Positions 52,074 to 60,796 of a DNA stretch of 64,000 nt are shown piece by piece. Position numbers and translations under genes: made by a program. Below the pieces are notes generated by a model. The model was not told the DNA's origin, did no database searches, and saw only the letters and a program-made list of their open reading frames with translations. Origin of the DNA: Paenibacillus whitsoniae (GTDB taxonomy: Bacteria; Bacillota; Bacilli; Paenibacillales; NBRC-103111); assembly GCF_003955665.1 (NCBI RefSeq), contig NZ_RXHU01000009.1:1-64000 (forward strand). Direction: 5' to 3'. The stretch's first letter is position 1, and each line of letters opens with the position of its first letter.

Positions 52074-52109
52074 CGGAACGCATGCCGCTTACGGTGGATT
52101 AACACGAAT

Positions 52110-52152
52110 AGCGGCAGTCCAAGATTTGAAAAGACTTGGACTGCCGCTGTTA
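52110..52152. terminator. Bidirectional terminator between sulfatase and kinase genes
   Basis: AGCGGCAGTCCAAG and CTTGGACTGCCGCT form a perfect 14-bp stem with an 11-nt loop, followed by GTTATTT. It serves two convergent operons. Confidence 0.88.
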
Positions 52153-52153
52153 T

Positions 52154-53191
52154 TTACGTTCCCCGCATCAACGTGACCTTAAACACACTTCCCAATTCGG
52201 AACTCGTCTCCAATTCAACGGTCCCTTGGAAAAATGCAAGCAAATGACGCACAATCGACAACCCTAGGCCAGCCCCGCCATTTCGACGTGCTCGTGACGA
52301 GTCGACTCGATAAAATCGCTCAAAAATCAGCTCCCTGGACGAAAGGGAGATTCCCTTTCCCGTGTCCGCAACCCGAACTGCGACCCGTCCATCTTCATCC
52401 TCAACCTTTAGCGTAACGTTCCCATCCGGCCGATTATATCGGATAGCGTTGTCCAGCAGGTTTCGAAAAACCAGGAATAAGAACCCCTCTTCTCCTTTTA
52501 CCAAAGCCTTGCAGGGCTTCACCAGTTGAAGCGTCACCCCATGCTGGGCCGCCACCGGTTCCATAAATGAAATTGCGTCTGCGAGAATGTTGGCAAGCTC
52601 CACAACACTGTGCTCACGCTCCGTCCGATCATGCGTTCCGTCAGCCAGCAGCAGCAAATCCTCTGTTAACGACTCTAGTCGCGAAAGCGTCCGCTCCGTT
52701 GTCGCCTTGTAATCTCCCCATTCGCTTGGATCAATACCTTCGCTGTCGCCGGCCACTTCAAGATTCGTGCGCAGAATGGAAAGCGGTGTTCGTAATTCAT
52801 GCGCAGCCGCAGAAACAAAGCGAGCCTGCTGTTGAAAAGCATCTTCCAGCCCATCCAGCATCGTGTTGAACGTGATACCGAGCTTCTTTAATTCATCATG
52901 AAGCTCATCAATCTCCAGTCGCTTGTGGAGGGTGTCCGCCGTTATTTCAGCAGTCGTTTCACTCATCCGTTTCACAGGCTTTAGAATCATCGCTGCGAGC
53001 CATTGCGCACTGAGAACCATGCCCGCTAAAGCGATAAGCAAGCTTATGATTCGGCCCTGCATGTCTGACACGATTCTGTAAACGGAGAAAAAAGACTCTA
53101 TCCCCGCATATAGGATAATCATGACCGCCAAATAGAGAATCGCAAACAACGTCAATCTTGCTCGCAGTGAAAGACGGTTCCAACGTCTCAT
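52154..53191 (-). CDS. OmpR-type sensor histidine kinase
   Basis: A 345-residue kinase from the ATG at 53191, which overlaps the response-regulator stop by four bases and follows AGAGGA. Two helices (about 14-31 and 40-60) with a very short extracellular loop, then HAMP, HisKA (SAAAHELRTPLSILRTNLEV) and HATPase_c (NLLDNAIRYN, DTGKGIS, GGAGLGLSIVRHLL). The near absence of an external sensor suggests that it reads a membrane or redox state. It is paired with the regulator in front. Confidence 0.93.
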   Translation of the reverse strand: MRRWNRLSLRARLTLFAILYLAVMIILYAGIESFFSVYRIVSDMQGRIISLLIALAGMVLSAQWLAAMILKPVKRMSETTAEITADTLHKRLEIDELHDELKKLGITFNTMLDGLEDAFQQQARFVSAAAHELRTPLSILRTNLEVAGDSEGIDPSEWGDYKATTERTLSRLESLTEDLLLLADGTHDRTEREHSVVELANILADAISFMEPVAAQHGVTLQLVKPCKALVKGEEGFLFLVFRNLLDNAIRYNRPDGNVTLKVEDEDGRVAVRVADTGKGISLSSRELIFERFYRVDSSRARRNGGAGLGLSIVRHLLAFFQGTVELETSSELGSVFKVTLMRGT

Positions 53192-53901
53192 GTCGTTTCC
53201 TCTTTCTTTTCGGCTGTACGCAGCGTCCATTTATACCCGTGACCTTGAACGGTTTGAATAAACCTTTCTCCTGCCTCTGGGTCGTGGTGGGCAAGCTTCT
53301 TACGCAAGGAATTAATATGAACTCGGACCGTGGAGGTAAGCGGATCCGCATGAATATCCCAGACGTGCTCAAGGAGTCTTTCAGACGAAATGACCTCGCC
53401 GGGATGCAGCATCAGATATTCGAGCAGCCCGAATTCTTTTCTCGTCAATGGCACAAGAGCATTCTCGAACCAGACTTCCTTTGTTTTGGAATCAAGCTTA
53501 AGCTGGTCGAACTGCAGGACGGAGCTTTTCACTGACGAACTCCGGCGAAGGAGCGCCCGAATGCGGGCCAGCAATTCATTGAAGACAAAGGGTTTACGGA
53601 GGTAGTCATCTGCGCCTGAATCGAGTCCTTCCTCCACCTCGTCCGGATGGCTGCGTGCTGTCAACATGAGGATAAACACATCGTTATGGTGGGAGGACCG
53701 GCGAATTCGTTGGCAAAGTGAAATGCCATCCAGCTCCGGAAGATTGATGTCGAGGAGAATCACATCATACTCATTGGTATCCGCCAACTCCCACCCGGTT
53801 AGCCCGTCCGCTGCGATGTCCACGGCATATCCTTCCCGCTTCAGACCTTTGGCTAATGCACGCGCAAGGTCCTCCTCATCTTCAACAATGAGGATTCGCA
53901 A
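53188..53901 (-). CDS. OmpR-family response regulator
   Basis: A 237-residue regulator from the TTG at 53901 (AAGGAG eight bases upstream; a GTG three codons earlier lies too close). Receiver: D8/D9-type acidic pair, phospho-acceptor in LLDINLPELDG, TAR and LRKPF. The winged-helix domain (about 135-228) contains LTRKEFGLLEYLMLHPGEVIS and STVRVHINSLRKKL. It probably controls the divergent redox operon: two TTAACA motifs 11 bp apart lie in the shared region. Confidence 0.93.
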   Translation of the reverse strand: MRILIVEDEEDLARALAKGLKREGYAVDIAADGLTGWELADTNEYDVILLDINLPELDGISLCQRIRRSSHHNDVFILMLTARSHPDEVEEGLDSGADDYLRKPFVFNELLARIRALLRRSSSVKSSVLQFDQLKLDSKTKEVWFENALVPLTRKEFGLLEYLMLHPGEVISSERLLEHVWDIHADPLTSTVRVHINSLRKKLAHHDPEAGERFIQTVQGHGYKWTLRTAEKKEETT

Positions 53902-53988
53902 TACCACCACTCCTTCCTTTTATGACATTTAGAATATCACACACATTTCAGCGATGCGAGAAATTAATCTGCTCTTTCGAAGCTTCAC

Positions 53989-54005
53989 TTAACAAGGATT
54001 TAACA
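53989..54005. promoter_or_regulatory. TTAACA direct repeat (OmpR/PhoP-type box)
   Basis: TTAACA-AGGAT-TTAACA has identical hexamers exactly 11 bp apart, one helical turn, the arrangement bound by OmpR-family dimers and matching the PhoP half-site of bacilli. It lies between the divergent regulator and redox operons. Confidence 0.6.
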
Positions 54006-54084
54006 GCTCGACCTTTATAATCAAAGCAAATCTTCCTTTGGCATGGAGGATGTTGAACAGCATTGAAAAGAAGGAGGAGTTCTT

Positions 54085-54339
54085 TTGTTAATTGAGGTTG
54101 TAACAGCCGGACCAGGGTGTTCAATTTGTGAAAAGGCGCTGAAGGCCGTGTCGCAAGTCGCGCTGGAATATCCGCAAATCGAAACACAGGAGCTGCATGT
54201 GGTCGATCAGTTTGAACGTCTCCAGGAGCTGGGCATTTTCAGCGCCGGAGCGATTCTCATCAATCGAAAAGTGGAATTTACTTCATTACCCTCTCTGTCT
54301 AAGCTTCGTGAACGTGTCCAAGACTTGCTCAATACTTAA
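54085..54339 (+). CDS. Small thioredoxin-like protein with CSIC motif
   Basis: An 84-residue thioredoxin-fold protein (TTG start after AAGGAGG). The active-site pair is C12-S-I-C15 in GPGCSICEKA, and the cis-proline loop is replaced by GAILINRKVEF. There is no signal peptide, so it is cytoplasmic and comparable to small glutaredoxin-like or MJ0307-type proteins. The next gene encodes a CcdA-type membrane thiol transporter, so it probably feeds electrons to that protein. Confidence 0.82.
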   Translation: MLIEVVTAGPGCSICEKALKAVSQVALEYPQIETQELHVVDQFERLQELGIFSAGAILINRKVEFTSLPSLSKLRERVQDLLNT

Positions 54340-54367
54340 CATCATCCACTGAATCAAAGGAGAACCT

Positions 54368-55060
54368 ATGGAAAACTTATATCATTTCACAATTACAGGC
54401 GGAATTTCCGCCACTACCTACCTGCTTGTGTTTATCGTCGGAGTCGTGAGCGCGGTGTTAGCCTGCTATTTGCCTGTACTTGCTATGTTTGCTGGATATG
54501 TCCAGAAAGGAGCAGCCGGTAATAAAAGAAAAGCCATGCTCATCGCGATCAACTTTATCCTGGGCATGGCTGTCACTTCACTGTTGGCCGGTTTGATCTT
54601 CGCGCTGCTCGGCCAGCAGTTCCTACCCTTCGTTGAGAAGTATCACTTGCTCAACTGGGTACCGCCCGTCTTTGACATATTGGCGGGGCTGCAGCTGCTT
54701 GGCGTCATTTCATTTGCAATGCCTGCTTTTCAAAAGCCGTTGAGCCGGCCAGAAGGCCCACAAAGCGCCATGGCCGCTTTCAAACTAGGCATTCCCTATG
54801 GACTTGTCATTTCGCCCTGTGCCGTCCCCATCTTTTTTGCACTGATCAGCTACATTGCACTTCAGGGAAGCCCGCTTCACGGGGCGCTGCTCATGACGAC
54901 CTATTCGTTAGGAAAAGGCTTGGTACTCGCGGCTGTTGCCGTCTTTTCCATTTCCATTCTACGCAAATTGGCAAAATGGAGCGGTCCTGTTAAAAAAATT
55001 GCCGGCTACCTCTCCATCGTAATTGGCATCATTTTTCTGATTATTGGGTTTATGAAGTAA
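54368..55060 (+). CDS. CcdA/DsbD-like transmembrane thiol transporter
   Basis: A 230-residue protein with six helices. The redox cysteines lie in helix 1 (SAVLACYLPVLA, C33) and helix 4 (VISPCAVPI, about 157), matching CcdA. It moves reducing equivalents from cytoplasmic thioredoxin to the outside, for cytochrome c maturation or for repair of extracytoplasmic thiols. It lies 28 bp after the thioredoxin-like gene, and both precede a peroxiredoxin-like gene. Confidence 0.88.
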   Translation: MENLYHFTITGGISATTYLLVFIVGVVSAVLACYLPVLAMFAGYVQKGAAGNKRKAMLIAINFILGMAVTSLLAGLIFALLGQQFLPFVEKYHLLNWVPPVFDILAGLQLLGVISFAMPAFQKPLSRPEGPQSAMAAFKLGIPYGLVISPCAVPIFFALISYIALQGSPLHGALLMTTYSLGKGLVLAAVAVFSISILRKLAKWSGPVKKIAGYLSIVIGIIFLIIGFMK

Positions 55061-55106
55061 CAGTTTAACATAGAAAAATCACTTTATTTTAGGAGGACAT
55101 TCATTC

Positions 55107-55751
55107 ATGTCATTAAATCAAACGTTGGAAGAAATGAAACAACAGCTTATCGCCCATTCGCCCGCAGAAGTCCAAGCCGCGATGTTCCGTTCCATTCGAG
55201 AGCAGATGGAGTCGGGTGTGCAGTATGGCCTGCAGGAAGGGCAGAAGGCGAAGGGGTTTACGCTGACCAATTCGCTGGGCATTCCCGTTCACTTATACGA
55301 CGAACTGGCCAAAGGTCCCGTCGTGCTCACCTTCTACCGCGGCGGCTGGTGCCCATACTGCAACGCGCAGCTCCGTGCATACCAGAAAGTACTGCCGGAG
55401 ATACAAGCGCTGGGCGCCAGGCTCATCGCCGTCAGCCCACAAAGCCCGGACAACACGCTCTCGCATCAGGAGAAGGAACAACTCCAGTTTGAGGTGCTGA
55501 GCGATACGAACGGTCTGGTGGCCGCCTTTTACAATATCTTGTACGACGTACCTTCGTACTTGCAGGAGATCATGATGAACCTGTTCAAGCTGGATCTGGC
55601 TGAATACAACGCGACCGAGCGGTGGATACTCCCCATTCCCTCTACCTTTATGATTGACGAGTCCGGCATTATCCGCTCAGCGTACGTCAACCCGGATTTT
55701 ATGAAACGCTTGGAGCCGGAGGATATTCTGGATGAGTTACGGAAGTTGTGA
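55107..55751 (+). CDS. Peroxiredoxin-like (AhpC/TSA) protein
   Basis: A 214-residue protein with a thioredoxin fold and the motif FYRGGWCPYCNAQLRAY (C82/C85). This WCPYC form defines the peroxiredoxin-like group that is often called bacterioferritin comigratory-like or AhpC/TSA in bacilli. The first about 50 residues are a helical extension. It probably reduces hydroperoxides or disulfides. It lies 46 bp after the CcdA-like gene and ends with a terminator, so it closes the redox operon. Confidence 0.87.
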   Translation: MSLNQTLEEMKQQLIAHSPAEVQAAMFRSIREQMESGVQYGLQEGQKAKGFTLTNSLGIPVHLYDELAKGPVVLTFYRGGWCPYCNAQLRAYQKVLPEIQALGARLIAVSPQSPDNTLSHQEKEQLQFEVLSDTNGLVAAFYNILYDVPSYLQEIMMNLFKLDLAEYNATERWILPIPSTFMIDESGIIRSAYVNPDFMKRLEPEDILDELRKL

Positions 55752-55779
55752 ACTGTTTCCATCAACACGACTCAAGACC

Positions 55780-55815
55780 AAGCCCCATGCGCCGACGACG
55801 CGTGGGGCTTTCTTC
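55780..55815 (+). terminator. Terminator of the redox operon
   Basis: AAGCCCCA-TGCG and CGCG-TGGGGCTT pair in a GC-rich stem followed by TCTT. Confidence 0.8.
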
Positions 55816-55824
55816 CGTCATGAA

Positions 55825-56004
55825 TTATATACGTTTTATCCTGCTCATAAAATTCAATATAGCTTCAAGGCGTATTTTATCAGCGCATTCTTCGCAACAG
55901 AAATACTTAACCTTCCTTTCCTTCGCTTGTTTATATTTTAGTGAACCCTCGTATGCTCTGAATGTTTTTTTACAACTAAAACATAGTACCTCAAAGTAAA
56001 ACAT
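55825..56004 (-). CDS. Small zinc-finger protein, YlaI/DUF2197-like
   Basis: A 59-residue protein from the ATG at 56004, with AGGAGGGGG upstream (the longer frame has none). Two cysteine pairs, CFSC (about 8-11) and CCEEC (about 36-40), frame a basic segment, as in the small YlaI-type zinc-binding proteins. The function is unknown. It is a single-gene unit convergent with the redox operon. Confidence 0.6.
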   Translation of the reverse strand: MFYFEVLCFSCKKTFRAYEGSLKYKQAKERKVKYFCCEECADKIRLEAILNFMSRIKRI

Positions 56005-56094
56005 TTTACCCCCTCCTAATGAGTTCCTCGACAAGGTTCATCCCTATTGACATGATCATCGCGTTGCGTTATAACGGAATAAATTCTAAATAAC

Positions 56095-56123
56095 ACACTG
56101 TATTATTTAATTTAGCACAGTGT
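56095..56123. promoter_or_regulatory. Inverted repeat before the BetI-like TetR gene
   Basis: ACACTGT (56095-56101) and ACAGTGT (56117-56123) are perfect 7-bp arms with a 15-bp AT-rich spacer, 28-56 bp before the start. It is a likely self-regulatory operator. Confidence 0.6.
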
Positions 56124-56150
56124 ATTAAAAAAGACAAGGGAGCGCTACCG

Positions 56151-56759
56151 TTGCCAAAAATCGTCGACCACGAACAAAAAAGAAAACTAATCGCCGAATC
56201 GGCCTGGCGTATTATTGAAGAAAAAGGCATCGAGCATGCATCCATCCGCGCTGTCGCCGCTGCGGCAGGATTGTCGCCCGGCGCCTTGCGGCATTATTTT
56301 TCAACGCAGGACGAACTGTTGCTATTTATCGTGGATTATTATTTGACTAGAGGAGTTGATAGAGCAGCAGAGGGGCTGGTGATAAGCCACATTCCGATAA
56401 AGGCTGCGAAGGAAATTCTGTTGCAGCTGCTCCCAATGAATGAGGAAAAACGAACTGCCGCCGGCGTCTGGTGGATCTTCGCCATCCGCTCCCTCACGAG
56501 CTTAGCGCTGCAGGCTAAAAAAGACGAGCTCATCGACGGACTCCACTACCTGACTAAAGCTACCCTTGACATTCTAGCTCAGGCGCAGCTTCTCCCTCCC
56601 GCGGTGGACATTCAACTCGAAACACTACGATTGGCCGCGCTTATCGAAGGCTTGACGATTCTTGCCTTGCTTCGCCCGGAGCTCTATGCACCGGAGACCG
56701 TTGAGCAGATCGTCATCCGCCATCTCCATGAGCTGTGCTCACGTGCTGCGGATGGTTAA
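56151..56759 (+). CDS. TetR/AcrR family regulator (BetI-like C-terminus)
   Basis: A 202-residue regulator with TTG start. HTH at about 10-55 (LIAESAWRIIEEKGIEHASIRAVAAAAGLSPGALRHYFSTQDELL) and a TetR_C_6/BetI-like ligand domain (VWWIFAIRSLTS). No target gene lies beside it on the plus strand; it may act on itself through the inverted repeat upstream and on unlinked genes. Confidence 0.87.
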   Translation: MPKIVDHEQKRKLIAESAWRIIEEKGIEHASIRAVAAAAGLSPGALRHYFSTQDELLLFIVDYYLTRGVDRAAEGLVISHIPIKAAKEILLQLLPMNEEKRTAAGVWWIFAIRSLTSLALQAKKDELIDGLHYLTKATLDILAQAQLLPPAVDIQLETLRLAALIEGLTILALLRPELYAPETVEQIVIRHLHELCSRAADG

Positions 56760-56800
56760 GTAAAGGCTATGCTACATCATAATGGTGATTTGCGAAAATA

Positions 56801-56830
56801 AAAAAACGCCTTCATGAAAAGGCGTTTTTG
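56801..56830. terminator. Bidirectional terminator
   Basis: AAAAACGCCTT and AAGGCGTTTTT pair around a short loop, with A and T runs on both sides, after the TetR stop. Confidence 0.85.
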
Positions 56831-56849
56831 AGTGATATCATTTTCCGTT

Positions 56850-56890
56850 CATAAAAAAGTCCCGATGTAAAATCAATCACCGGGACTTGT
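56850..56890 (-). terminator. Terminator of the MRJP-like gene
   Basis: On the minus strand AAGTCCCGG and CGGGACTT pair around an 18-nt loop, followed by six T. Confidence 0.8.
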
Positions 56891-56912
56891 TGGGGTTACT
56901 ATCTAATATTTA

Positions 56913-58001
56913 CTAATAAGTAGGAGCAGGCGGTTCGTCTATTTTCATACGGAGTAAACTATAAGGCTTCTGCCGCAGGTCATTTCCATAATGAAATCTG
57001 GACTGCCGATGTAATTGGTTCACGATGAAATATAAGTATTGATCTGGACCAATAGAAAAAGTATCCGGCCATAAAATTCTCGGGTCATGTGCGATGGTTT
57101 CCATTATGCCATTCGGCAAAATCTTCCGAATACTATTGTTTTCATAGTCTCCAGCATAAACGTTTCCTTGTGCATCGGTGATCATGCCATCTGAAGCACC
57201 TTTTTCTCCCCAATACTTCACGTGATATTGTAAATTCATATCCGGTATAGACCTGTCTCTCAGGGCTTCCGTTGAAATCGAGAATAGATGACGACTGGAG
57301 AGAGGGCAATAATACAGCATCTTGCCGTCCGCGGAAATCGCTATACCGTCGGATGCCAATCTAAAGGGTGAAGTAGATCCGTCTTTGTTTCGATTCATCA
57401 GAATTTTACCTTCAACTTTCGGTAAGAAAAAGAGATCGGGCGAGGTTGAATTTGCTCCATTTAACCGTCTCCAGGCATAGCCCGTTTCTAAATCAACGAC
57501 AATAATGGCTCCTGGTCCTCGGGAAGACGAATCCGTAATATACGCATACCCTGCTTTACCAACACGAAAATCAAATCTAACATCATTCAGATAAGTAGTC
57601 GGCAGAACAACATCTTCTGTAAATGTAAATACGCTTCTTATGGTATTCGTATTTAAATCTACAGCGACTAACTTCGCCCCCCCTTTGATGGGTTCTGAGA
57701 AATTTGGAGCCCCCGTATCCAGTACCCAAAGCGTTCCCTGTCCATCAGCAACGACACTTTGGACACTAATGAAGGACGTTGTAATATTCGATGGGCTCAC
57801 CACATTAGCGTCTAAACTAGGATAAGGCTGCAATGTACCGCGAACGATTTCGGCCACCGTAAATTTAACATCGTCTCCCCATTTTGGAAAGCAAATGAAA
57901 ATACGCCCGGTTTCAGAAACAGTAACGCCTGTAGGCATGGCCTCGTAAAATAAAAAAACCGCCTCAAACTTACCGAAATACATTTCGCTCGGTAACATCA
58001 C
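56913..58001 (-). CDS. Major royal jelly/yellow-type beta-propeller protein
   Basis: A 362-residue protein of the MRJP/yellow family, a six-bladed propeller found in insects and scattered in bacteria. Features include MPTGVTVSETGRIFICFPKW, LWVLDTGAP, YLNDVRFDF, AYITDSS, SDGMITDAQGNVYAGDYENN and LWPDTFSIGPD. There is no signal peptide. Bacterial members are uncharacterised; a lactonase-like or ligand-binding role is possible. The GTG start follows GAGGGGGA. It stands alone between two terminators and has lower GC than most neighbours, which hints at transfer. Confidence 0.82.
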   Translation of the reverse strand: MMLPSEMYFGKFEAVFLFYEAMPTGVTVSETGRIFICFPKWGDDVKFTVAEIVRGTLQPYPSLDANVVSPSNITTSFISVQSVVADGQGTLWVLDTGAPNFSEPIKGGAKLVAVDLNTNTIRSVFTFTEDVVLPTTYLNDVRFDFRVGKAGYAYITDSSSRGPGAIIVVDLETGYAWRRLNGANSTSPDLFFLPKVEGKILMNRNKDGSTSPFRLASDGIAISADGKMLYYCPLSSRHLFSISTEALRDRSIPDMNLQYHVKYWGEKGASDGMITDAQGNVYAGDYENNSIRKILPNGIMETIAHDPRILWPDTFSIGPDQYLYFIVNQLHRQSRFHYGNDLRQKPYSLLRMKIDEPPAPTY

Positions 58002-58145
58002 TTGTATAAAATCCCCCTCATCCAGTTCGAACTGCTATCACCTATTTATATGACTGAATGTGGTTCAATTGCCTGGATACTAAAATATTTTTACGGATCC
58101 CCTTCCGAAAATGAATTCAATCCCTGCCATGTTCCGGAGCACTTA

Positions 58146-59357
58146 TCAATGAGATTCCTTCCGTAATTTCAAATACTCCGTCGCATAATACGCCATGGCG
58201 ATGGTTGGCAAGGCGATGCCGATCAGTAATGCCGCCTTCCAGCCCCCCGTTGCGTAAGCCCATCCCCCTGCCGCTGAGCCGATAGCTCCCCCTAAAAAGA
58301 AAATGGCCATATACAAACCGTTAAGCCTACTGCGAAATTCCGCTCCTAAAGAGAAAATCACCCGCTGCCCGAGAACCATGTTGGCGGAAACCCCCATGTC
58401 AAGTAAAATCGCCGCAACGACGAGGACGGGGACTGCGAGTCCAGTACTTGATGGAACCAGCAAGGGAAGCAGCCCGGAAAAGATGACGATGCCCAATGCC
58501 CATCCCGTAGCCGGACGAACCCATCCGCGGTCTGCCATACGGCCCGCCGCTGGCGCCACAATTGCCCCCATTACCCCGACTAATGCGAACAGCGCGACCC
58601 CTTCCTGCGTGAAATGGAACTGCGGACTCGTCAATACTAACGGAACTGTCGTCCAAAACAAACTGAACGTTCCGAATACGCAAGCATGGTAAATTGCCCT
58701 CCGGCGCAATGCCGGTGTCGCCTTCAGCAGATGCAGCATGGAGTGCAGCAGCGCCGGGTAAGCTGTAGCGGTCGGAGGCCTCCTCGAGGGTAGTGCCTTT
58801 GCCAAGACAAGAGCCAGTGCGAAAATCAATGCTGCGGAGATGAAATATATAGCGCGCCAACCCATATACTCCGCCACCAAGCTTGAAATGGGACGCGCGA
58901 GCATAATCCCCAGAAGGAGCCCGCTCATGACGTTGCCCACATTGCGACCGCGCACGGCTTCAGGTGAAAGATGCGCCGCATACGGCACAAGGATTTGTGC
59001 TGCTACGGAACCAACTCCGATCACGAATGAAGCGGCGAGGAACAGGATGGCGCTTTTGAGTTCAGCGGCAATTGCCAAAACGGCGGCTGTAAGGAGCAAT
59101 GATGACAGGATCAACTTACGATTTTCCAGGATGTCGCCCAACGGTACGATAAATAACAAGCCGATTCCGTAGCCGACTTGAGTCAACGTAACGATGAGTG
59201 CGGCAGCCCCGGATGAGAGCCCGATGGTCGAACCGATCGAGCCTATCAATGGTTGAGCATAATAAAGATTGGCCGCGATGATCCCGCAAGCGGCAGCCAG
59301 GATAAAAATCAGCGATGGCGAGATCGATTTTTCCGTTGGAATGGAAGCTGAATGCAT
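58146..59357 (-). CDS. MFS transporter (efflux type)
   Basis: A 403-residue major facilitator with 12 helices. LGDILENRK between helices 2 and 3 is the motif A region, and the layout matches the DHA1 group related to YnfM/arabinose-efflux permeases. The ATG follows AGGGGA. It is 67 bp from the downstream end of the TetR gene on the same strand, with an operator-like palindrome just before the start. Export of a toxic or metabolic compound is likely; the substrate is unknown. Confidence 0.88.
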   Translation of the reverse strand: MHSASIPTEKSISPSLIFILAAACGIIAANLYYAQPLIGSIGSTIGLSSGAAALIVTLTQVGYGIGLLFIVPLGDILENRKLILSSLLLTAAVLAIAAELKSAILFLAASFVIGVGSVAAQILVPYAAHLSPEAVRGRNVGNVMSGLLLGIMLARPISSLVAEYMGWRAIYFISAALIFALALVLAKALPSRRPPTATAYPALLHSMLHLLKATPALRRRAIYHACVFGTFSLFWTTVPLVLTSPQFHFTQEGVALFALVGVMGAIVAPAAGRMADRGWVRPATGWALGIVIFSGLLPLLVPSSTGLAVPVLVVAAILLDMGVSANMVLGQRVIFSLGAEFRSRLNGLYMAIFFLGGAIGSAAGGWAYATGGWKAALLIGIALPTIAMAYYATEYLKLRKESH

Positions 59358-59388
59358 AGAAAGTCCCCTTTACTCACCAGAAATTTTC

Positions 59389-59404
59389 CGGAACAATCAT
59401 TCCG
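59389..59404. promoter_or_regulatory. TetR operator before the MFS gene
   Basis: CGGAA-CAATCA-TTCCG is a perfect inverted repeat with 5-bp arms, 32-47 bp before the MFS start. The same CGGAA-N6 half with a degenerate partner occurs in the TetR gene's own promoter (60041-60056). Confidence 0.7.
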
Positions 59405-59424
59405 AAATGGGCAAAAAAAATATG

Positions 59425-60000
59425 TTATAGCATTTCCAACACCATGTCTGTCATCTTCTGCATTTTGCTGCGGTCACCTTGCACCTTCGCAATGATATTT
59501 ATACTATGATTCAGGTTTGAGAGCAGATAAGATAACGTCTTGATATCTTTCTCAGGCATGATTTCTCCCGTCTCCTGACCTTTGCGCAGCAGCTCGTAGA
59601 AGGATTTCTCTAATTCGTCAAACCGCTCCCTGATCAACGCATTCAGTTGCTCATCGGGCGAATCCATGCCGACTGCTGCATTCGTTATAAGACAGCCTTT
59701 CGGCGACTCCCCATCCAAGGCGGAATCGATGTGGGTCTCGAAGTACTGCCGGATTCCCGATTTTGCGGATGTCGCATTGACAAGGATGTCCCGTTTGGCT
59801 TGCTTCCACTTCTTGTACCAGTTGATCGCCTCGATATACAGCGTTTGTTTGCCCCCGAACGTTTCGTACAGACTTGATCTGCTAAGATCCATCGCCTCCA
59901 GCAAATCGGGAATGCTTGCCGCTTCGTAGCCCTTCCTCCAAAAAACAAGCATCGCTTTATGAAGCACCGCTTCTTTATCAAACTCTTTGTAGCGACCCAT
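59425..60000 (-). CDS. TetR/AcrR family regulator of the MFS gene
   Basis: A 191-residue regulator from the ATG at 60000, with AAAGGAGGG upstream; the longer frame is not used. HTH at about 8-52 (AVLHKAMLVFWRKGYEAASIPDLLEAMDLSRSSLYETFGGKQTLY). The C-terminal domain has the GCLITNAAVGMD feature of the TetR_C_16/YxaF-type group that controls efflux genes. Related operator sequences at both its own promoter and the MFS promoter indicate joint repression. Confidence 0.9.
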   Translation of the reverse strand: MGRYKEFDKEAVLHKAMLVFWRKGYEAASIPDLLEAMDLSRSSLYETFGGKQTLYIEAINWYKKWKQAKRDILVNATSAKSGIRQYFETHIDSALDGESPKGCLITNAAVGMDSPDEQLNALIRERFDELEKSFYELLRKGQETGEIMPEKDIKTLSYLLSNLNHSINIIAKVQGDRSKMQKMTDMVLEML

Positions 60001-60040
60001 GGTTCTCCCTCCTTTTCCGTAGGTACAGTATATGCTTTTC

Positions 60041-60056
60041 CGGAACGATAAGTCCA
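60041..60056. promoter_or_regulatory. Second TetR operator, own promoter
   Basis: CGGAA-CGATAA-GTCCA: left half identical to the MFS operator including the preceding TTTTC, right half degenerate. It overlaps the region of the TetR gene promoter. Confidence 0.55.
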
Positions 60057-60204
60057 GTATTTTTTGGAGATATGAAAATAGCACAGGCTGAGCTCCCGTA
60101 TCGGGGCCCGCCTTGGGTAACAAAAGTTTGCATATTTTTGCCATATGCGATATGATTTTATTATCGACAAATTTGCAGGTCTAATTAAGGAGGTTCATGC
60201 ATCG

Positions 60205-60789
60205 ATGTGCCCCCGTACCAAAGAACAAAATGAACACATTCGCACGCAGCGTAGAGAACAAATTCTTGACGCCGCCGCGCGCGCTTACTTCCGCACGGGC
60301 GGCAGTTTTGATATTCGCGATGTCGCTCGCGAGGCCGAGCTTGGTTACGGCACGGTTTACCACTATTACCCCAACCGGCATTTATTGATAGAAGATGTGC
60401 TGGACAGCGGCTTCGAACGATGCGAGCTCGCCCTAGCAGAATGGGCACACCTCGACGGCAGAATCCCTGATGAGCGGCAGGTCCTTCTGTATTGCAAGGC
60501 GCTGCTCCGGCTATGGCAGTCGGACGCCCGCGCATATCTCGTCTACAAGATGGCGGCCGAATATTATGCGGGCTTGCCTTACAAGGATCGGCTCCCCGCC
60601 CAGAGACGATTCATGGAACGGCTGTACGTGCCGCTCCAATCGATCACCCAACGCAACGACGACAGCGTCGACCATCTGCTTGCCGTGCTGGTCGGTTGTT
60701 GCGGGCTGCACTACTATGCAGGTACTTCCGAGCTGGACGTTGATCGAATCGCCCAGCTTGCGATGCAAGCCATCACAAAGGAGCCCTGA
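60205..60789 (+). CDS. TetR/AcrR family regulator preceding a methionine aminopeptidase paralogue
   Basis: A 194-residue regulator from the ATG at 60205 (AAGGAGG eleven bases upstream). HTH at about 12-58 (REQILDAAARAYFRTGGSFDIRDVAREAELGYGTVYHYYPNRHLL). It is followed after seven bases by a methionine aminopeptidase-type gene in the same direction, so the two form an operon in which the regulator probably controls both. The ligand is unknown. Confidence 0.88.
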   Translation: MCPRTKEQNEHIRTQRREQILDAAARAYFRTGGSFDIRDVAREAELGYGTVYHYYPNRHLLIEDVLDSGFERCELALAEWAHLDGRIPDERQVLLYCKALLRLWQSDARAYLVYKMAAEYYAGLPYKDRLPAQRRFMERLYVPLQSITQRNDDSVDHLLAVLVGCCGLHYYAGTSELDVDRIAQLAMQAITKEP

Positions 60790-60796
60790 TTCAAAC

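Noticed and set aside
52567..52869. Plus-strand 100-codon frame inside the OmpR-type kinase gene
   Set aside because: Antisense shadow; kinase motifs on the minus strand are complete.
55732..55999. Plus-strand frames after the peroxiredoxin gene
   Set aside because: They overlap a terminator and the antisense of the small zinc-finger gene, and have no ribosome binding site.
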